Positions 43,818 to 57,245 of a stretch of 64,000 nucleotides of DNA are shown here, piece after piece. This DNA comes from Kosakonia sp. SMBL-WEM22 (GTDB taxonomy: Bacteria; Pseudomonadota; Gammaproteobacteria; Enterobacterales; Enterobacteriaceae): NCBI RefSeq assembly GCF_014490785.1, contig NZ_CP051488.1, positions 4,836,001 to 4,900,000 on the forward strand, in the 5' to 3' direction. The first letter of the stretch is position 1, and the number at the start of each line of letters is the position of its first letter. Below the pieces are notes generated by a model. That model searched no databases and was not told the origin of the DNA. It worked only from the letters and a program-made list of their open reading frames with translations. The position numbers were made by a program, and so were the translations under genes.

Positions 43818-44639
43818 GTGGATACGGAATTGTTAAAGACTTTCCTTGAAGTGAGCAGGACTCGTCACTTCGGGCGCGCAGCGGAAGCACTCTATTTGAC
43901 GCAATCCGCGGTGAGCTTTCGTATTCGCCAACTGGAAAACCAGCTGGGGGTGAATCTCTTCACCCGTCATCGTAATAATATCCGCCTGACCGCAGCCGGT
44001 GAGAAGTTACTACCCTATGCAGAAACGCTTATGAGCACCTGGCAAGCTGCACGCAAAGAGGTGGCGCATACCTCGCGGCACCATCAGTTTTCAATTGGTG
44101 CCAGCGCATCGCTTTGGGAGTGTATGCTGAGTGATTGGCTCTCCCGGCTTTACCATTTGCAAGAAAACCTTCAGTTTGAAGCGCGTATTGCGCAACGGCA
44201 ATCTCTGGTAAAACAACTTCATGAGAGGCAACTCGATCTGCTTATAACTACTGAGACGCCAAAGATGGATGAGTTCAGTAGTCAATTGTTAGGTCATTTT
44301 ACACTTGCTCTCTATAGCTCCGCGCCAGAGAAAAAGAAAAGCGATCTCAATTACTTGCGGCTGGAGTGGGGCCCAGATTTTCAGCAACATGAATCAGAAT
44401 TGATTGCCAGTGATGACGTGCCGACTTTAACAACCAGTTCAGCGGAAGTTGCACATCAGCAATTACCAAAACTGAATGGTTGTACCTGGTTACCCGTCTC
44501 ATGGGCTGAGCCGAAAGAGGGTTTATACCCTGTGACCGACGCAGAGACTCTATCTCGTCCGCTATATGCGATTTGGCTGCAAAACAGTGATAAACAGAGC
44601 CAGATAAAGGATCTTTTGAAGGTTAACGTTATCGAATAG
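43818..44639 (+). CDS. hdfR: LysR-type regulator HdfR
   Basis: Represses flhDC (flagellar master operon) and activates gltBD in E. coli; H-NS controls it. The 273 residues start at GTG (MDTELLKTFLEVSRTRHFGR), as in E. coli, with the winged helix in the first 60 residues. It is six residues shorter than the E. coli protein, partly through a small deletion near 112. Convergent with the rRNA operon. Confidence 0.96.
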   Translation: MDTELLKTFLEVSRTRHFGRAAEALYLTQSAVSFRIRQLENQLGVNLFTRHRNNIRLTAAGEKLLPYAETLMSTWQAARKEVAHTSRHHQFSIGASASLWECMLSDWLSRLYHLQENLQFEARIAQRQSLVKQLHERQLDLLITTETPKMDEFSSQLLGHFTLALYSSAPEKKKSDLNYLRLEWGPDFQQHESELIASDDVPTLTTSSAEVAHQQLPKLNGCTWLPVSWAEPKEGLYPVTDAETLSRPLYAIWLQNSDKQSQIKDLLKVNVIE

Positions 44640-44725
44640 GGCGTTCTGAAGGGCAAGGAGGCTCTTCAGATCCTTTGAAACATTGCATGAAGAGTAGCAT
44701 TGAAAGGAAATCGCCTGAAAAAAGG

Positions 44726-44757
44726 CAAAAAAAAATCCTTAGCGGATGCTAAGGATT
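44726..44757 (-). terminator. rRNA operon terminator
   Basis: Stem AATCCTTAGC/GCTAAGGATT with a four-base loop; read leftward it runs into nine T. It comes right after trpT. Confidence 0.95.
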
Positions 44758-44762
44758 ATTTC

Positions 44763-44838
<76 letters not shown>

Positions 44839-44846
44839 AATTAGGG

Positions 44847-44923
44847 TGGCGGAACGGACGGGACTCGAACCCGCGACCCCCTGCGTGACAGGCAGGTATT
44901 CTAACCGACTGAACTACCGCTCC
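44847..44923 (-). tRNA. aspT: tRNA-Asp (anticodon GTC)
   Basis: A 77-nt tRNA with encoded CCA and anticodon loop CTGTCAC. The 5S-Asp-Trp order is that of E. coli rrnC. Confidence 0.97.
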
Positions 44924-44976
44924 ACCGATTTTTTCTACAACCACCGGTTTGTTGCTCCGGTTTACTGCTTAATTTG

Positions 44977-45096
44977 ATGCCTGGCAGTTCCCTACTCTCG
45001 CATGGGGAGACCCCACACTACCATCGGCGCTACGGCGTTTCACTTCTGAGTTCGGCATGGGGTCAGGTGGGACCACCGCGCTGTTGCCGCCAGGCA
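44977..45096 (-). rRNA. rrf: 5S ribosomal RNA
   Basis: 120 bases running leftward from TGCCTGGCGGC to CTGCCAGGCAT, with closing helix TGCCTGGC/GCCAGGCA and interior identical in pattern to E. coli 5S. It lies 89 bases after the 23S gene. Confidence 0.98.
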
Positions 45097-45185
45097 AATT
45101 CTGTTGTCATGCCGCATGTCGCCGCACAACTAATCTGGTATCAGCTGAAAATCTGTCTCTCACGCCAAAACATCTTCGGCGTTGT

Positions 45186-48091
<2,906 letters not shown>

Positions 48092-48268
48092 TCACAACCC
48101 GAAGATGTTTCGAGAACACCTTAAGTTGCGAAAATTTGAGAGACTCACAGAACAATTCGCATTGTTCAGTGTTTCAATTTTCAGCTTGATCCAGATTTTT
48201 AAAGAGCAAAACTTCGCAGCACACACAGAATGTGTACTCTGAAGTTTTCTTGTACCGAACAGTGAGGA

Positions 48269-48344
48269 TGGTGGAGCTATGCGGGATCGAACCGCAGACC
48301 TCCTGCGTGCAAAGCAGGCGCTCTCCCAGCTGAGCTATAGCCCC
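48269..48344 (-). tRNA. alaT: tRNA-Ala (anticodon TGC)
   Basis: A 76-nt tRNA with encoded CCA and anticodon loop TTTGCAC, in the 16S-23S spacer. Exact paralogue letter (alaT/U/V) cannot be told. Confidence 0.96.
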
Positions 48345-48452
48345 ATCGTAGTTAAACTCTGTTACCCGTAATTTTTCCTGAGACAAGGCGTGAAAGGTCG
48401 AAGCATACTGAAGTATGCGAGTCGTTTCACAACGCTGTATTCAGGGAAAATT

Positions 48453-48529
<77 letters not shown>

Positions 48530-48602
48530 GCAGAGATTTTCACTGCTCGTTATTTTTCATCAGACAATCTGTGTGGACACTACAGGGAAAGGTTCTTTAA
48601 GG

Positions 48603-50144
<1,542 letters not shown>

Positions 50145-50274
50145 AAAGTTTGATGCTCATCGAATTAAACCGTAATGAATTACGTGTTCACCCGTGAGAC
50201 TTGGTATTCATTTAGTGTCCGAAGACATTAAGAATCCATGTCACCTGAGTGCCCACACAGATTGTCTGATAAAT

Positions 50275-50286
50275 TGTTAAAGAGCA
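50275..50286 (-). promoter_or_regulatory. rrn leader boxA antitermination site
   Basis: TGCTCTTTAACA, exact boxA, about 130 bases before 16S; recruits NusB-S10 for rRNA antitermination. A boxA-like GCTCTTTAAAAATC also occurs before 23S, near 48196. Confidence 0.88.
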
Positions 50287-50322
50287 GTGCCGCTTCGCTT
50301 TTCGCTGCGGCGCGGGGTGTGC

Positions 50323-50350
50323 ATATTACGCTTTCCCGCTGTGAAGTCAA
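50323..50350 (-). promoter_or_regulatory. rrn promoter P2
   Basis: -35 TTGACT, 16-base spacer, -10 TAATAT, followed by GCACACCCC; like E. coli rrn P2. Confidence 0.9.
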
Positions 50351-50420
50351 CTGATTATTTTCAGATTTCTTCACCTGACAGGCCGGTGTGTTTGCCGTTG
50401 TGCCGTGTCAGTGGAGGCGC

Positions 50421-50448
50421 ATTATAGGGAGTTAATTCCTGCTGACAA
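50421..50448 (-). promoter_or_regulatory. rrn promoter P1
   Basis: -35 TTGTCA, 16-base spacer, -10 TATAAT, then GCGCCTCCACTG, the GC-rich discriminator that gives ppGpp/DksA control. Confidence 0.93.
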
Positions 50449-50499
50449 CCCCTAATTTCAAAAAACTTTTCAACCGTCTCTTTTTTGCGCAAAACAGCG

Positions 50500-51351
50500 T
50501 TAAACCGCCAGTTTTTCGAGCCTTTCGAAGCCATAGCGCTGCAAAACGGGTAATAATTGTACTGTTTCCGGCGTCAATGCCATGCAGTAGGCAATATTAC
50601 TGTCAGAAGATTTAGCCTCCGGCGCTTCATGCTCCAGCAGCCAGGCGGTACGCCGCGCAATAGCCGAGCCAGAATCAATCAGCCGCGTCCCTTCCGGCAG
50701 CACCTGCAATAGCTCTTCTTGTAATAGCGGGAAGTGGGTGCAGCCCAGCACCACGGTATCCGGTGGCTCCTTCATCCGCAGCCACGGGCGCAGAATACGG
50801 CGCAGCTCCTCAAGCGGCACAGGCTCGCCGTGCAGTTTGCCCTCGGCCAGCTCCACCAGCTCAGCGGAACCCAGCATTTCGATCCGGCACTCATTGGCGA
50901 AGCGCGCGATCAACTCATGCGTATAAGGACGCTTCACCGTTCCGCGCGTCGCCAGCAAACCGACAATGCCATTTGCCGTTAACCGCGCCGCGGGTTTGAT
51001 CGCCGGCACAACTCCAACTACCGGGAAGGTGAACTTCTCACGCAGCGCGGGCAGCGAAACGGTGCTTGCCGAGTTACAGGCAATAATGGCCAGAGAGAGG
51101 GGGTAGCGTGCCTGAACGGCGGAAACAATTTCGACAACGCGCTCAACGATAAACTCTTCGCTCTTCTCACCATAGGGAAATGCGACGTTGTCGAAAGTGT
51201 AGATATAGTGCAAATCCGGCAGGAGTTGCCGGATCTCATCATAAACGGAAAGCCCACCGACACCGGAGTCAAACACCAGCACGGTGGGCCGCGCGTCAGA
51301 AGGTGTAGCTGCCAGACAAGGTGTATTCCCGTCCTGCAGTTTGGTAACCAT
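50500..51351 (-). CDS. murI: Glutamate racemase
   Basis: Makes D-glutamate for peptidoglycan; in E. coli activated by UDP-MurNAc-Ala. The start MVTKLQDGNTPCLAATPSDA gives 283 residues. Catalytic cysteines in ACNSASTVSLP and VLGCTHFPLL; FDSGVGGLSVYDE near the N-terminus. Two residues shorter at the C-terminus than E. coli. Its start lies 56 bases inside btuB, as in E. coli. It sits upstream of the rRNA operon, the E. coli rrnB arrangement. Confidence 0.97.
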   Translation of the reverse strand: MVTKLQDGNTPCLAATPSDARPTVLVFDSGVGGLSVYDEIRQLLPDLHYIYTFDNVAFPYGEKSEEFIVERVVEIVSAVQARYPLSLAIIACNSASTVSLPALREKFTFPVVGVVPAIKPAARLTANGIVGLLATRGTVKRPYTHELIARFANECRIEMLGSAELVELAEGKLHGEPVPLEELRRILRPWLRMKEPPDTVVLGCTHFPLLQEELLQVLPEGTRLIDSGSAIARRTAWLLEHEAPEAKSSDSNIAYCMALTPETVQLLPVLQRYGFERLEKLAV

Positions 51352-53134
51352 ATGCTGTCTCGTACTCTTTATCGAACAGGTTGGCGATTTTACCACGAAC
51401 TGTCAGGTGAGAGGTTACAGGATATGAGGCAGAAAAATCGACAGTGCTATAACTTGGCAGAATACGTCTCTCGCCCGTTGTATCATCGTAGCGCTTACTG
51501 AAATACTCCCAGGCAAGATCCATATCGACATCATATATAGACCAGTCAAGCTGGTACTTCGCCTGGCGCTGCGCCCTGCGTTGCAATACGTCATGGGTTT
51601 CATCATCACGCGGGTCAATATATTGCAGAGTGACTCGGTGTGAGAAAATGCCCGTATCAATATCGCCGCTCCACTCAACACCTTTAATAGTGGCTGACTT
51701 AACATTGCTATAAGCCTGATTTCTGTAGCCAATGAGATTCTCTATCTCATAGCGGTACGCTGAGAGACGCCAGTCCAGCGGACCGGTAAGTCCTTCAATA
51801 CCCGCTTCCCACTGTTTCGACTCTTCCGGCTTCAGGTTTGGATTCGACGCAATGCCATACCGCTTCGCGCCAAACTGTTGACCCAGCGACGGCGCAAGGA
51901 AACCCGTGCCGTAAGAGAGGGTCAGGCGATAGTCCGGTACAAACTCCCACCCTGCCGCCGTCTGCCAGGTGCCGTGCCAGCCAAAGGTATCATCTTTATC
52001 TTCGCGCCCGGAGGCCTCAAGCGTCACATCGCCTAACTGCTTCATTCCCGTCAGATAGAGCCCGGTGTTATCGCGATCGTAGGCATCGCGACTGGCCTCA
52101 TTAGACGCCACCAGGCGCTCCTGCTTCCAGTCTACGCCCGCACCGATTGATCCTTTACCGATATCAACGTTATTTGCCCACTGAATATAACGTTGCTCCG
52201 TCTCATCAAGTGTAGTGCCCGTATGATAACGACCATAGATGCTGCTGTAGTTGTAGTCTTTGCTTTTTTGATAGTTCGCCAGCAGTTGGGAAGAGTAAAT
52301 CCCCTGACGGAAGTTGAGCCCCGTATCCCAGTCCTGGGCGTAGAGCTGACGCTCATCGGCGCTGTATTCTGGCGAAGAAGGCGGGCTGCCGAGGTCATAG
52401 TCCACGTTATTGCTGAAGTCATATCCGCGGAAAAAACCATCAAAATTGTCGTTAAACGTATGCTGCACGCTGCCCCAGAAGGTTTTGTTCCGGTAGCCGT
52501 CGCGGTCCTGGTCATGATCCCAGCTTGAACCAGGCTGAACGTTAAACCCGCGCGTGCCGGTATAAGAAGCCGCCCCAGCCACCACCGTGTCACCAAAACG
52601 CTGGCGTACGGTACCGTCGTAGGTTTGATACCCCTTCGAACCGATGCCAGCGTTAATTTGTGATTTCTCATCGCCCGCCAGGGTAATGATGTTTACCACG
52701 CCACCAATCGCGCCAGAGCCGTACACCGTCGAGCGCGGCCCGCGGATGTACTCCACGCGCTGCACCAGCGAGAGCGGGATCTGGTTCAGTTCGGGCGCGT
52801 TAGAAATCCCTCCACGCGCCACCGGCACACCGTCTATCATCAGCATCAGGTGTTTGGATTCCGTTCCCCGCACATAGACAGAAGAGATCTGCCCGAGACC
52901 GCCACTTTGCGAGACATCGACGCCCGGAAGACGGCGTATAACCTCTATCAGCGAGCGCGACTGCCAGCGATCGATCTCTTCACGCGTCACAATTTCCGTC
53001 GGCGCCAACACGGTCTTAAGCGGTTGTTGAAAACGGTTTGCTGTCACCACTAACTGATGCTGACCGCTATCCTGCGCCCAGCCGGAAAACGCCGTGACGG
53101 AGAGCGCCGTCAGCAGCGAAGCTTTTTTTATCAT
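51296..53134 (-). CDS. btuB: TonB-dependent vitamin B12 outer-membrane receptor (diverged BtuB)
   Basis: Outer-membrane receptor for cobalamin, powered by TonB-ExbBD. The start MIKKASLLTALSVTAFSGWA gives 612 residues with a signal peptide cut after WAQ. TonB box-like LVVTANRF, plug domain to about 140 (VQRVEYIRGPRSTVYGSGAI), then a 22-strand barrel with the terminal TLSGSYTF. The ends match E. coli closely, but plug loops and mid-barrel loops differ much; a Ca-binding-like stretch DHDQDRDGYRN is kept. A cobalamin riboswitch lies upstream, supporting B12 as substrate. Confidence 0.93.
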   Translation of the reverse strand: MIKKASLLTALSVTAFSGWAQDSGQHQLVVTANRFQQPLKTVLAPTEIVTREEIDRWQSRSLIEVIRRLPGVDVSQSGGLGQISSVYVRGTESKHLMLMIDGVPVARGGISNAPELNQIPLSLVQRVEYIRGPRSTVYGSGAIGGVVNIITLAGDEKSQINAGIGSKGYQTYDGTVRQRFGDTVVAGAASYTGTRGFNVQPGSSWDHDQDRDGYRNKTFWGSVQHTFNDNFDGFFRGYDFSNNVDYDLGSPPSSPEYSADERQLYAQDWDTGLNFRQGIYSSQLLANYQKSKDYNYSSIYGRYHTGTTLDETEQRYIQWANNVDIGKGSIGAGVDWKQERLVASNEASRDAYDRDNTGLYLTGMKQLGDVTLEASGREDKDDTFGWHGTWQTAAGWEFVPDYRLTLSYGTGFLAPSLGQQFGAKRYGIASNPNLKPEESKQWEAGIEGLTGPLDWRLSAYRYEIENLIGYRNQAYSNVKSATIKGVEWSGDIDTGIFSHRVTLQYIDPRDDETHDVLQRRAQRQAKYQLDWSIYDVDMDLAWEYFSKRYDDTTGERRILPSYSTVDFSASYPVTSHLTVRGKIANLFDKEYETAYGYQTAGREYTLSGSYTF

Positions 53135-53194
53135 TATGTAAGCATCCACATAATAAGAAGGATGCCGCAGGTTCCATCAATAGCTCGCGATGAT

Positions 53195-53365
53195 GACAAC
53201 CAGATGCGACGTATACCGGCAGGTCTTCGGGCTCGGAGGTACTACGAAAGGCGACTTCCCACCCGCAGGCAGTGTCTGGCCTCTCACCTTTATCCTTACC
53301 GCTGCGCGTCAGCCCCAGATTCGCACTGGGTTCCCTTTTAACTCACAGGACCGGAAAAAGGATGC
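53195..53365 (-). promoter_or_regulatory. Cobalamin riboswitch of btuB
   Basis: The leader contains the B12 box AGCCCGAAGACCTGCC (complement of 53218-53233) and upstream core segments AAAGGGAACCCAGTGCGAA, GGGGCTGACGCGCAGCGG and GGTGAGAGGCC. Adenosylcobalamin binding should hide the RBS and lower BtuB synthesis. About 60 bases between the box and the ATG form the expression platform. Edges are approximate. Confidence 0.88.
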
Positions 53366-53486
53366 TACATTCCGTTACATATAGATGTCCAGACTGCCAG
53401 GCGACTATTTCATTGCGCCCCGGGCTGGACATCCCGTGAGCAATCCCTACAATCCCCGCGTTATTCATAATCTCTCAGGAAGCATC

Positions 53487-54587
53487 ATGACCCCAGAACA
53501 CCTGCCGACAGAACAGTACGAAGCCCAGCTGGCCGAAAAAGTTGTACGTCTGCAATCGTTGATGACGCCCTTTTCCGCGCCGCTTCCGGAGGTGTTCCGC
53601 TCGCCCGTCAGCCATTACCGCATGCGCGCCGAGTTTCGTATCTGGCACGACGGGGACGATCTCTACCACATCATTTTCGATCAGCAGACCAAATCACGAA
53701 TCCGCGTCGACAGCTTTCCGGCGGCAAGTGAGCTGATCAACCAGTTAATGTCGGTGATGATCGACGCGGTGCGCGACAACAAAACGCTGCGCCATAAACT
53801 CTTCCAGATTGATTACCTGAGCACACTGAGCAACCAGGCGATCGTCACGCTGCTCTATCATAAGAAGCTGGATGCCGAGTGGCAGGAAGAGGCCACGCGC
53901 CTGCGCGACGCGTTACGCGCGCAGAACCTGAATGTGCAGATTATTGGCCGCGCCACCAAAACCAAAATCGAGCTGGACCAGGATTTCGTCGATGAACGTT
54001 TGCCGGTTGGCGGCCAGGAGATGATCTACCGCCAGGTGGAGAACAGCTTCACCCAGCCGAATGCGGCGATGAATATTCAGATGCTGGAGTGGGCGCTGGA
54101 TGTCACGCGTGGGTCGAAAGGCGATCTGCTGGAGCTTTACTGCGGTAACGGCAACTTCTCGCTGGCGCTGGCGCGTAATTTCGATCGCGTGCTGGCCACA
54201 GAAATTGCCAAACCCTCGGTTGCGGCGGCGCAGTACAACATCGCGGCAAACCAGATTGATAATGTGCAGATTATCCGCATGTCGGCAGAAGAGTTTACCC
54301 AGGCGATGAACGGCGTGCGCGCCTTTAACCGCTTACAGGGTATTGATTTGCAGAGCTACCAGTGCGAAACGATTTTCGTCGATCCACCGCGCAGCGGGCT
54401 GGATGCGGAAACCGAGAAGATGGTGCAGGCTTATCCGCACATCCTCTATATCTCCTGCAACCCGGAAACATTGTGCAAAAACCTGGAAACCTTAAGCCAG
54501 ACGCACACGGTTTCACGCCTGGCGCTATTTGACCAGTTCCCCTACACGCATCATATGGAGTGTGGCGTCCTGCTGACGCGCAAGTGA
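53487..54587 (+). CDS. trmA: tRNA (uracil-5-)-methyltransferase
   Basis: Forms m5U54 in all tRNAs (and U341 of tmRNA). The start MTPEHLPTEQYEAQLAEKVV gives 366 residues as in E. coli; an upstream in-frame ATG (53385) is rejected. SAM motif LLELYCGNGNFSLALA (about 212-227), FVDPPRSGLD, and the catalytic Cys in YISCNPETL (about 324). Diverges from btuB. Confidence 0.98.
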   Translation: MTPEHLPTEQYEAQLAEKVVRLQSLMTPFSAPLPEVFRSPVSHYRMRAEFRIWHDGDDLYHIIFDQQTKSRIRVDSFPAASELINQLMSVMIDAVRDNKTLRHKLFQIDYLSTLSNQAIVTLLYHKKLDAEWQEEATRLRDALRAQNLNVQIIGRATKTKIELDQDFVDERLPVGGQEMIYRQVENSFTQPNAAMNIQMLEWALDVTRGSKGDLLELYCGNGNFSLALARNFDRVLATEIAKPSVAAAQYNIAANQIDNVQIIRMSAEEFTQAMNGVRAFNRLQGIDLQSYQCETIFVDPPRSGLDAETEKMVQAYPHILYISCNPETLCKNLETLSQTHTVSRLALFDQFPYTHHMECGVLLTRK

Positions 54588-54628
54588 TTGCAATGCCGGA
54601 GGCGACAAAACCCCCTCCGGCTCACCGC

Positions 54629-55000
54629 TTACTCTGAATCAGAAGCTTCGTACTGCCGGCTACGGTTGCGCAGACGAATGCCAATCCAGAAAACCAGAAT
54701 CACCGCCAGTAGCGCGGGCAGGAAGTTGGAGCCCATATCCGGATACTCTGCGCGCACCACGGCGCTGTAAAGCAGCACACCGAGAATAAAGCAGGCGGCG
54801 GAAAGACCCGGTAAGCCCACCGGCATGGTGCGATTCTGGTAGCGCTGATGCAGACAGTAGATCGTCAGCACCAGCGAGATAATTGGAAAGAGCGAGAAGG
54901 GTACGAGGGAGCTAAACACGGCGGTAAACGTGCCGTTAACAGACAAACCGGCAATCAACGCCAGCAGCAGCGTACCTTTATCTTGACCTGACTGTTTCAT
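54629..55000 (-). CDS. yijD: YijD inner-membrane protein
   Basis: Small membrane protein of unknown function (DUF1422), 123 residues with four hydrophobic segments. Matches E. coli YijD: GTLLLALIAGLSVNGTF and RYQNRTMPVGLPGLSAACFI. ATG 55000 has the better spacing from GAAGG than ATG 55003. It follows fabR directly and is probably cotranscribed with it. Confidence 0.92.
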   Translation of the reverse strand: MKQSGQDKGTLLLALIAGLSVNGTFTAVFSSLVPFSLFPIISLVLTIYCLHQRYQNRTMPVGLPGLSAACFILGVLLYSAVVRAEYPDMGSNFLPALLAVILVFWIGIRLRNRSRQYEASDSE

Positions 55001-55003
55001 CAT

Positions 55004-55645
55004 TCATCCTTCACTCGTCGGTTGTTGCGCCATTTTTTCCTGTTCGCGGCGATACCAATAATATGCGCCCTTTGAAATCATACGCAGCTGCAATACCAGC
55101 CTCTCTTCCAGCTGTTTGCGCTGCTCTGCGCTCACGTCCAGCGCTTCCGCGCCGGCGTTAAAGACGATGGTGACCATCGCTTCAGCCTGCGCTTCCGTAA
55201 AGGCGCGCGGCATGTGGTTTTCGAGCTCCAGGTAATCAGCAAGTTCCGCAATGAAGTGCTGGATCTCGCGCGCGACCGCCGCACGAAACGCGGCAGACGT
55301 TCCAGAGCGTTCACGCAAAAGTAGCCGAAAGGCGTTCGGGTTATTGCCAATAAATTCCATAAATGTGGAGACCGACGTGCGGATCACGCTGCCGCCTTTG
55401 GCAATGCGCTGGCGCGCCTGGCGCATCAGCTGGCGCAGCATCAGGCCGCTCTCATCGACCATTGTCAGGCCGAGTTCATCCACGTCGCGGAAATGCCGAT
55501 AAAATGACGTTGGCGCGATACCCGCTTCACGAGCCACTTCCCGTAGACTCAGGCTGGTAAAACTTCGCTCTGCGCTCAGTTGGCTGAATGCGGCTTCAAC
55601 CAGTGACCGCCGCGTTCTCTCTTTTTGTTGCGCTCTTACACCCAT
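55004..55645 (-). CDS. fabR: TetR-type repressor of unsaturated fatty acid synthesis
   Basis: Represses fabA and fabB in response to the saturated/unsaturated acyl-thioester balance. The start MGVRAQQKERTRRSLVEAAF gives 213 residues. TetR helix-turn-helix: SLSLREVAREAGIAPTSFYR (about 32-51). Longer reading to 55702 is rejected; E. coli FabR was likewise shortened. Diverges from sthA. Confidence 0.97.
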   Translation of the reverse strand: MGVRAQQKERTRRSLVEAAFSQLSAERSFTSLSLREVAREAGIAPTSFYRHFRDVDELGLTMVDESGLMLRQLMRQARQRIAKGGSVIRTSVSTFMEFIGNNPNAFRLLLRERSGTSAAFRAAVAREIQHFIAELADYLELENHMPRAFTEAQAEAMVTIVFNAGAEALDVSAEQRKQLEERLVLQLRMISKGAYYWYRREQEKMAQQPTSEG

Positions 55646-55844
55646 CACGATGTTTGAATCCTTCCAGGGGCCCGCTGGCACTATACCAGAGAATAAATCC
55701 AAACCGATTGTACTGGATTGTGACGGATTGTTTACGCGCAGATTCTTCTTTTTCAGCGGAAAAAAGCACAGTGATAATTGGGTTATCCCGCGGTTAATGT
55801 TAGTATTATGTTGCTTTTATGTATAAGAACAGGTAAGCCTTACC

Positions 55845-57245
55845 ATGCCACATTCCTACGATTACGATGCAATAGTGATAGGCTCCGGTCCCGGCGGCGA
55901 AGGCGCAGCCATGGGCCTCGTTAAACAGGGAGCCCGGGTAGCGGTTATTGAGCGCTACCACAATGTCGGCGGCGGCTGTACGCACTGGGGCACCATCCCC
56001 TCGAAAGCGCTCCGCCACGCAGTCAGCCGTATTATCGAATTTAACCAAAATCCGCTCTACAGCGACCATACCCGCCTTCTTCGCTCCTCTTTCTCCGATA
56101 TCCTGAACCATGCCGAAAGCGTGATTAACCAGCAAACGCGTATGCGTCAGGGTTTTTACGAGCGTAACCACTGCGACATTCTGGAAGGCAACGCGCGCTT
56201 TATTGATGACCACACGCTGGCGCTCGAGTGCCACGATGGCACCGTCGAAACGCTGACGGCAGAGAAGTTTGTCATCGCCTGCGGTTCGCGCCCTTATCAC
56301 CCGGATGATGTCGACTTCGCCCACCCGCGCGTCTACGACAGCGACTCGATTCTCGATATGCACCACGAACCTCGCCACGTGATTATCTACGGCGCAGGGG
56401 TTATCGGCTGTGAATATGCGTCGATCTTCCGCGGTATGAATGTGAAGGTCGACCTGATTAATACCCGCGATCGTCTGCTGGCATTTCTCGATCAGGAGAT
56501 GTCCGACTCCCTCTCCTACCACTTCTGGAACAGCGGCGTGGTGATTCGCCACAACGAAGAGTATGAGCGCATCGAGCCATTGGATGATGGCGTCATCATG
56601 CATCTGAAATCGGGTAAGAAGTTGAAAGCGGATTGCCTGCTCTACGCAAACGGACGCACCGGTAACACCGACAGCCTTCAGCTTGCCAATATCGGGCTGG
56701 AAGCGGATAGCCGTGGTCAGTTGAAGGTCAACAGCATGTATCAGACCGCGCTGCCACATATCTATGCCGTGGGCGATGTGATTGGTTATCCGAGCCTGGC
56801 ATCAGCGGCTTACGACCAGGGGCGAATCGCTGCACAGGCAATGATCAAAGGTGAAGCCAGTGCGCATCTGATTGAGGATATCCCAACCGGGATCTACACC
56901 ATTCCGGAGATCAGCTCCGTCGGGAAAACCGAACAGCAGCTCACCGCCATGAAAGTGCCTTATGAAGTGGGTCGCGCGCAGTTTAAACACCTCGCGCGGG
57001 CGCAAATTGTCGGCATGAACATCGGCACGCTAAAAATTCTGTTCCACCGCGAAACGAAAGAGATTTTGGGGATCCACTGCTTTGGCGAGCGCGCGGCCGA
57101 GATTATTCATATCGGCCAGGCGATTATGGAGCAGAAAGGTGGCGGTAACACCATTGAGTACTTCGTTAACACCACCTTCAACTACCCAACTATGGCGGAA
57201 GCCTATCGGGTAGCCGCACTGAACGGCCTAAACCGCCTGTTTTAA
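55845..57245 (+). CDS. sthA: Soluble pyridine nucleotide transhydrogenase
   Basis: FAD enzyme converting NADPH + NAD+ to NADP+ + NADH, draining excess NADPH. The 466 residues equal E. coli SthA (UdhA). Seen: FAD motif IGSGPGGEGAAMGL (about 10-23), GGGCTHWGTIPSKALR where the second redox Cys of disulfide reductases is replaced, and a second Rossmann motif YGAGVIGCEYASIF. Its 3' end overlaps oxyR by 18 bases. Confidence 0.98.
   Translation: MPHSYDYDAIVIGSGPGGEGAAMGLVKQGARVAVIERYHNVGGGCTHWGTIPSKALRHAVSRIIEFNQNPLYSDHTRLLRSSFSDILNHAESVINQQTRMRQGFYERNHCDILEGNARFIDDHTLALECHDGTVETLTAEKFVIACGSRPYHPDDVDFAHPRVYDSDSILDMHHEPRHVIIYGAGVIGCEYASIFRGMNVKVDLINTRDRLLAFLDQEMSDSLSYHFWNSGVVIRHNEEYERIEPLDDGVIMHLKSGKKLKADCLLYANGRTGNTDSLQLANIGLEADSRGQLKVNSMYQTALPHIYAVGDVIGYPSLASAAYDQGRIAAQAMIKGEASAHLIEDIPTGIYTIPEISSVGKTEQQLTAMKVPYEVGRAQFKHLARAQIVGMNIGTLKILFHRETKEILGIHCFGERAAEIIHIGQAIMEQKGGGNTIEYFVNTTFNYPTMAEAYRVAALNGLNRLF

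Larger units (their letters stand above)
50145..50499 (-). promoter_or_regulatory. rRNA leader and promoter region
   Basis: These 355 bases hold no protein gene. They contain the tandem promoters P1 and P2, a boxA antiterminator and the 16S processing stem. An AT-rich, UP-element-like stretch lies upstream of P1. Confidence 0.9.

Noticed and set aside
55806..56759. 317-codon open frame opposite sthA
   Set aside because: Antisense to sthA, low complexity and no RBS.
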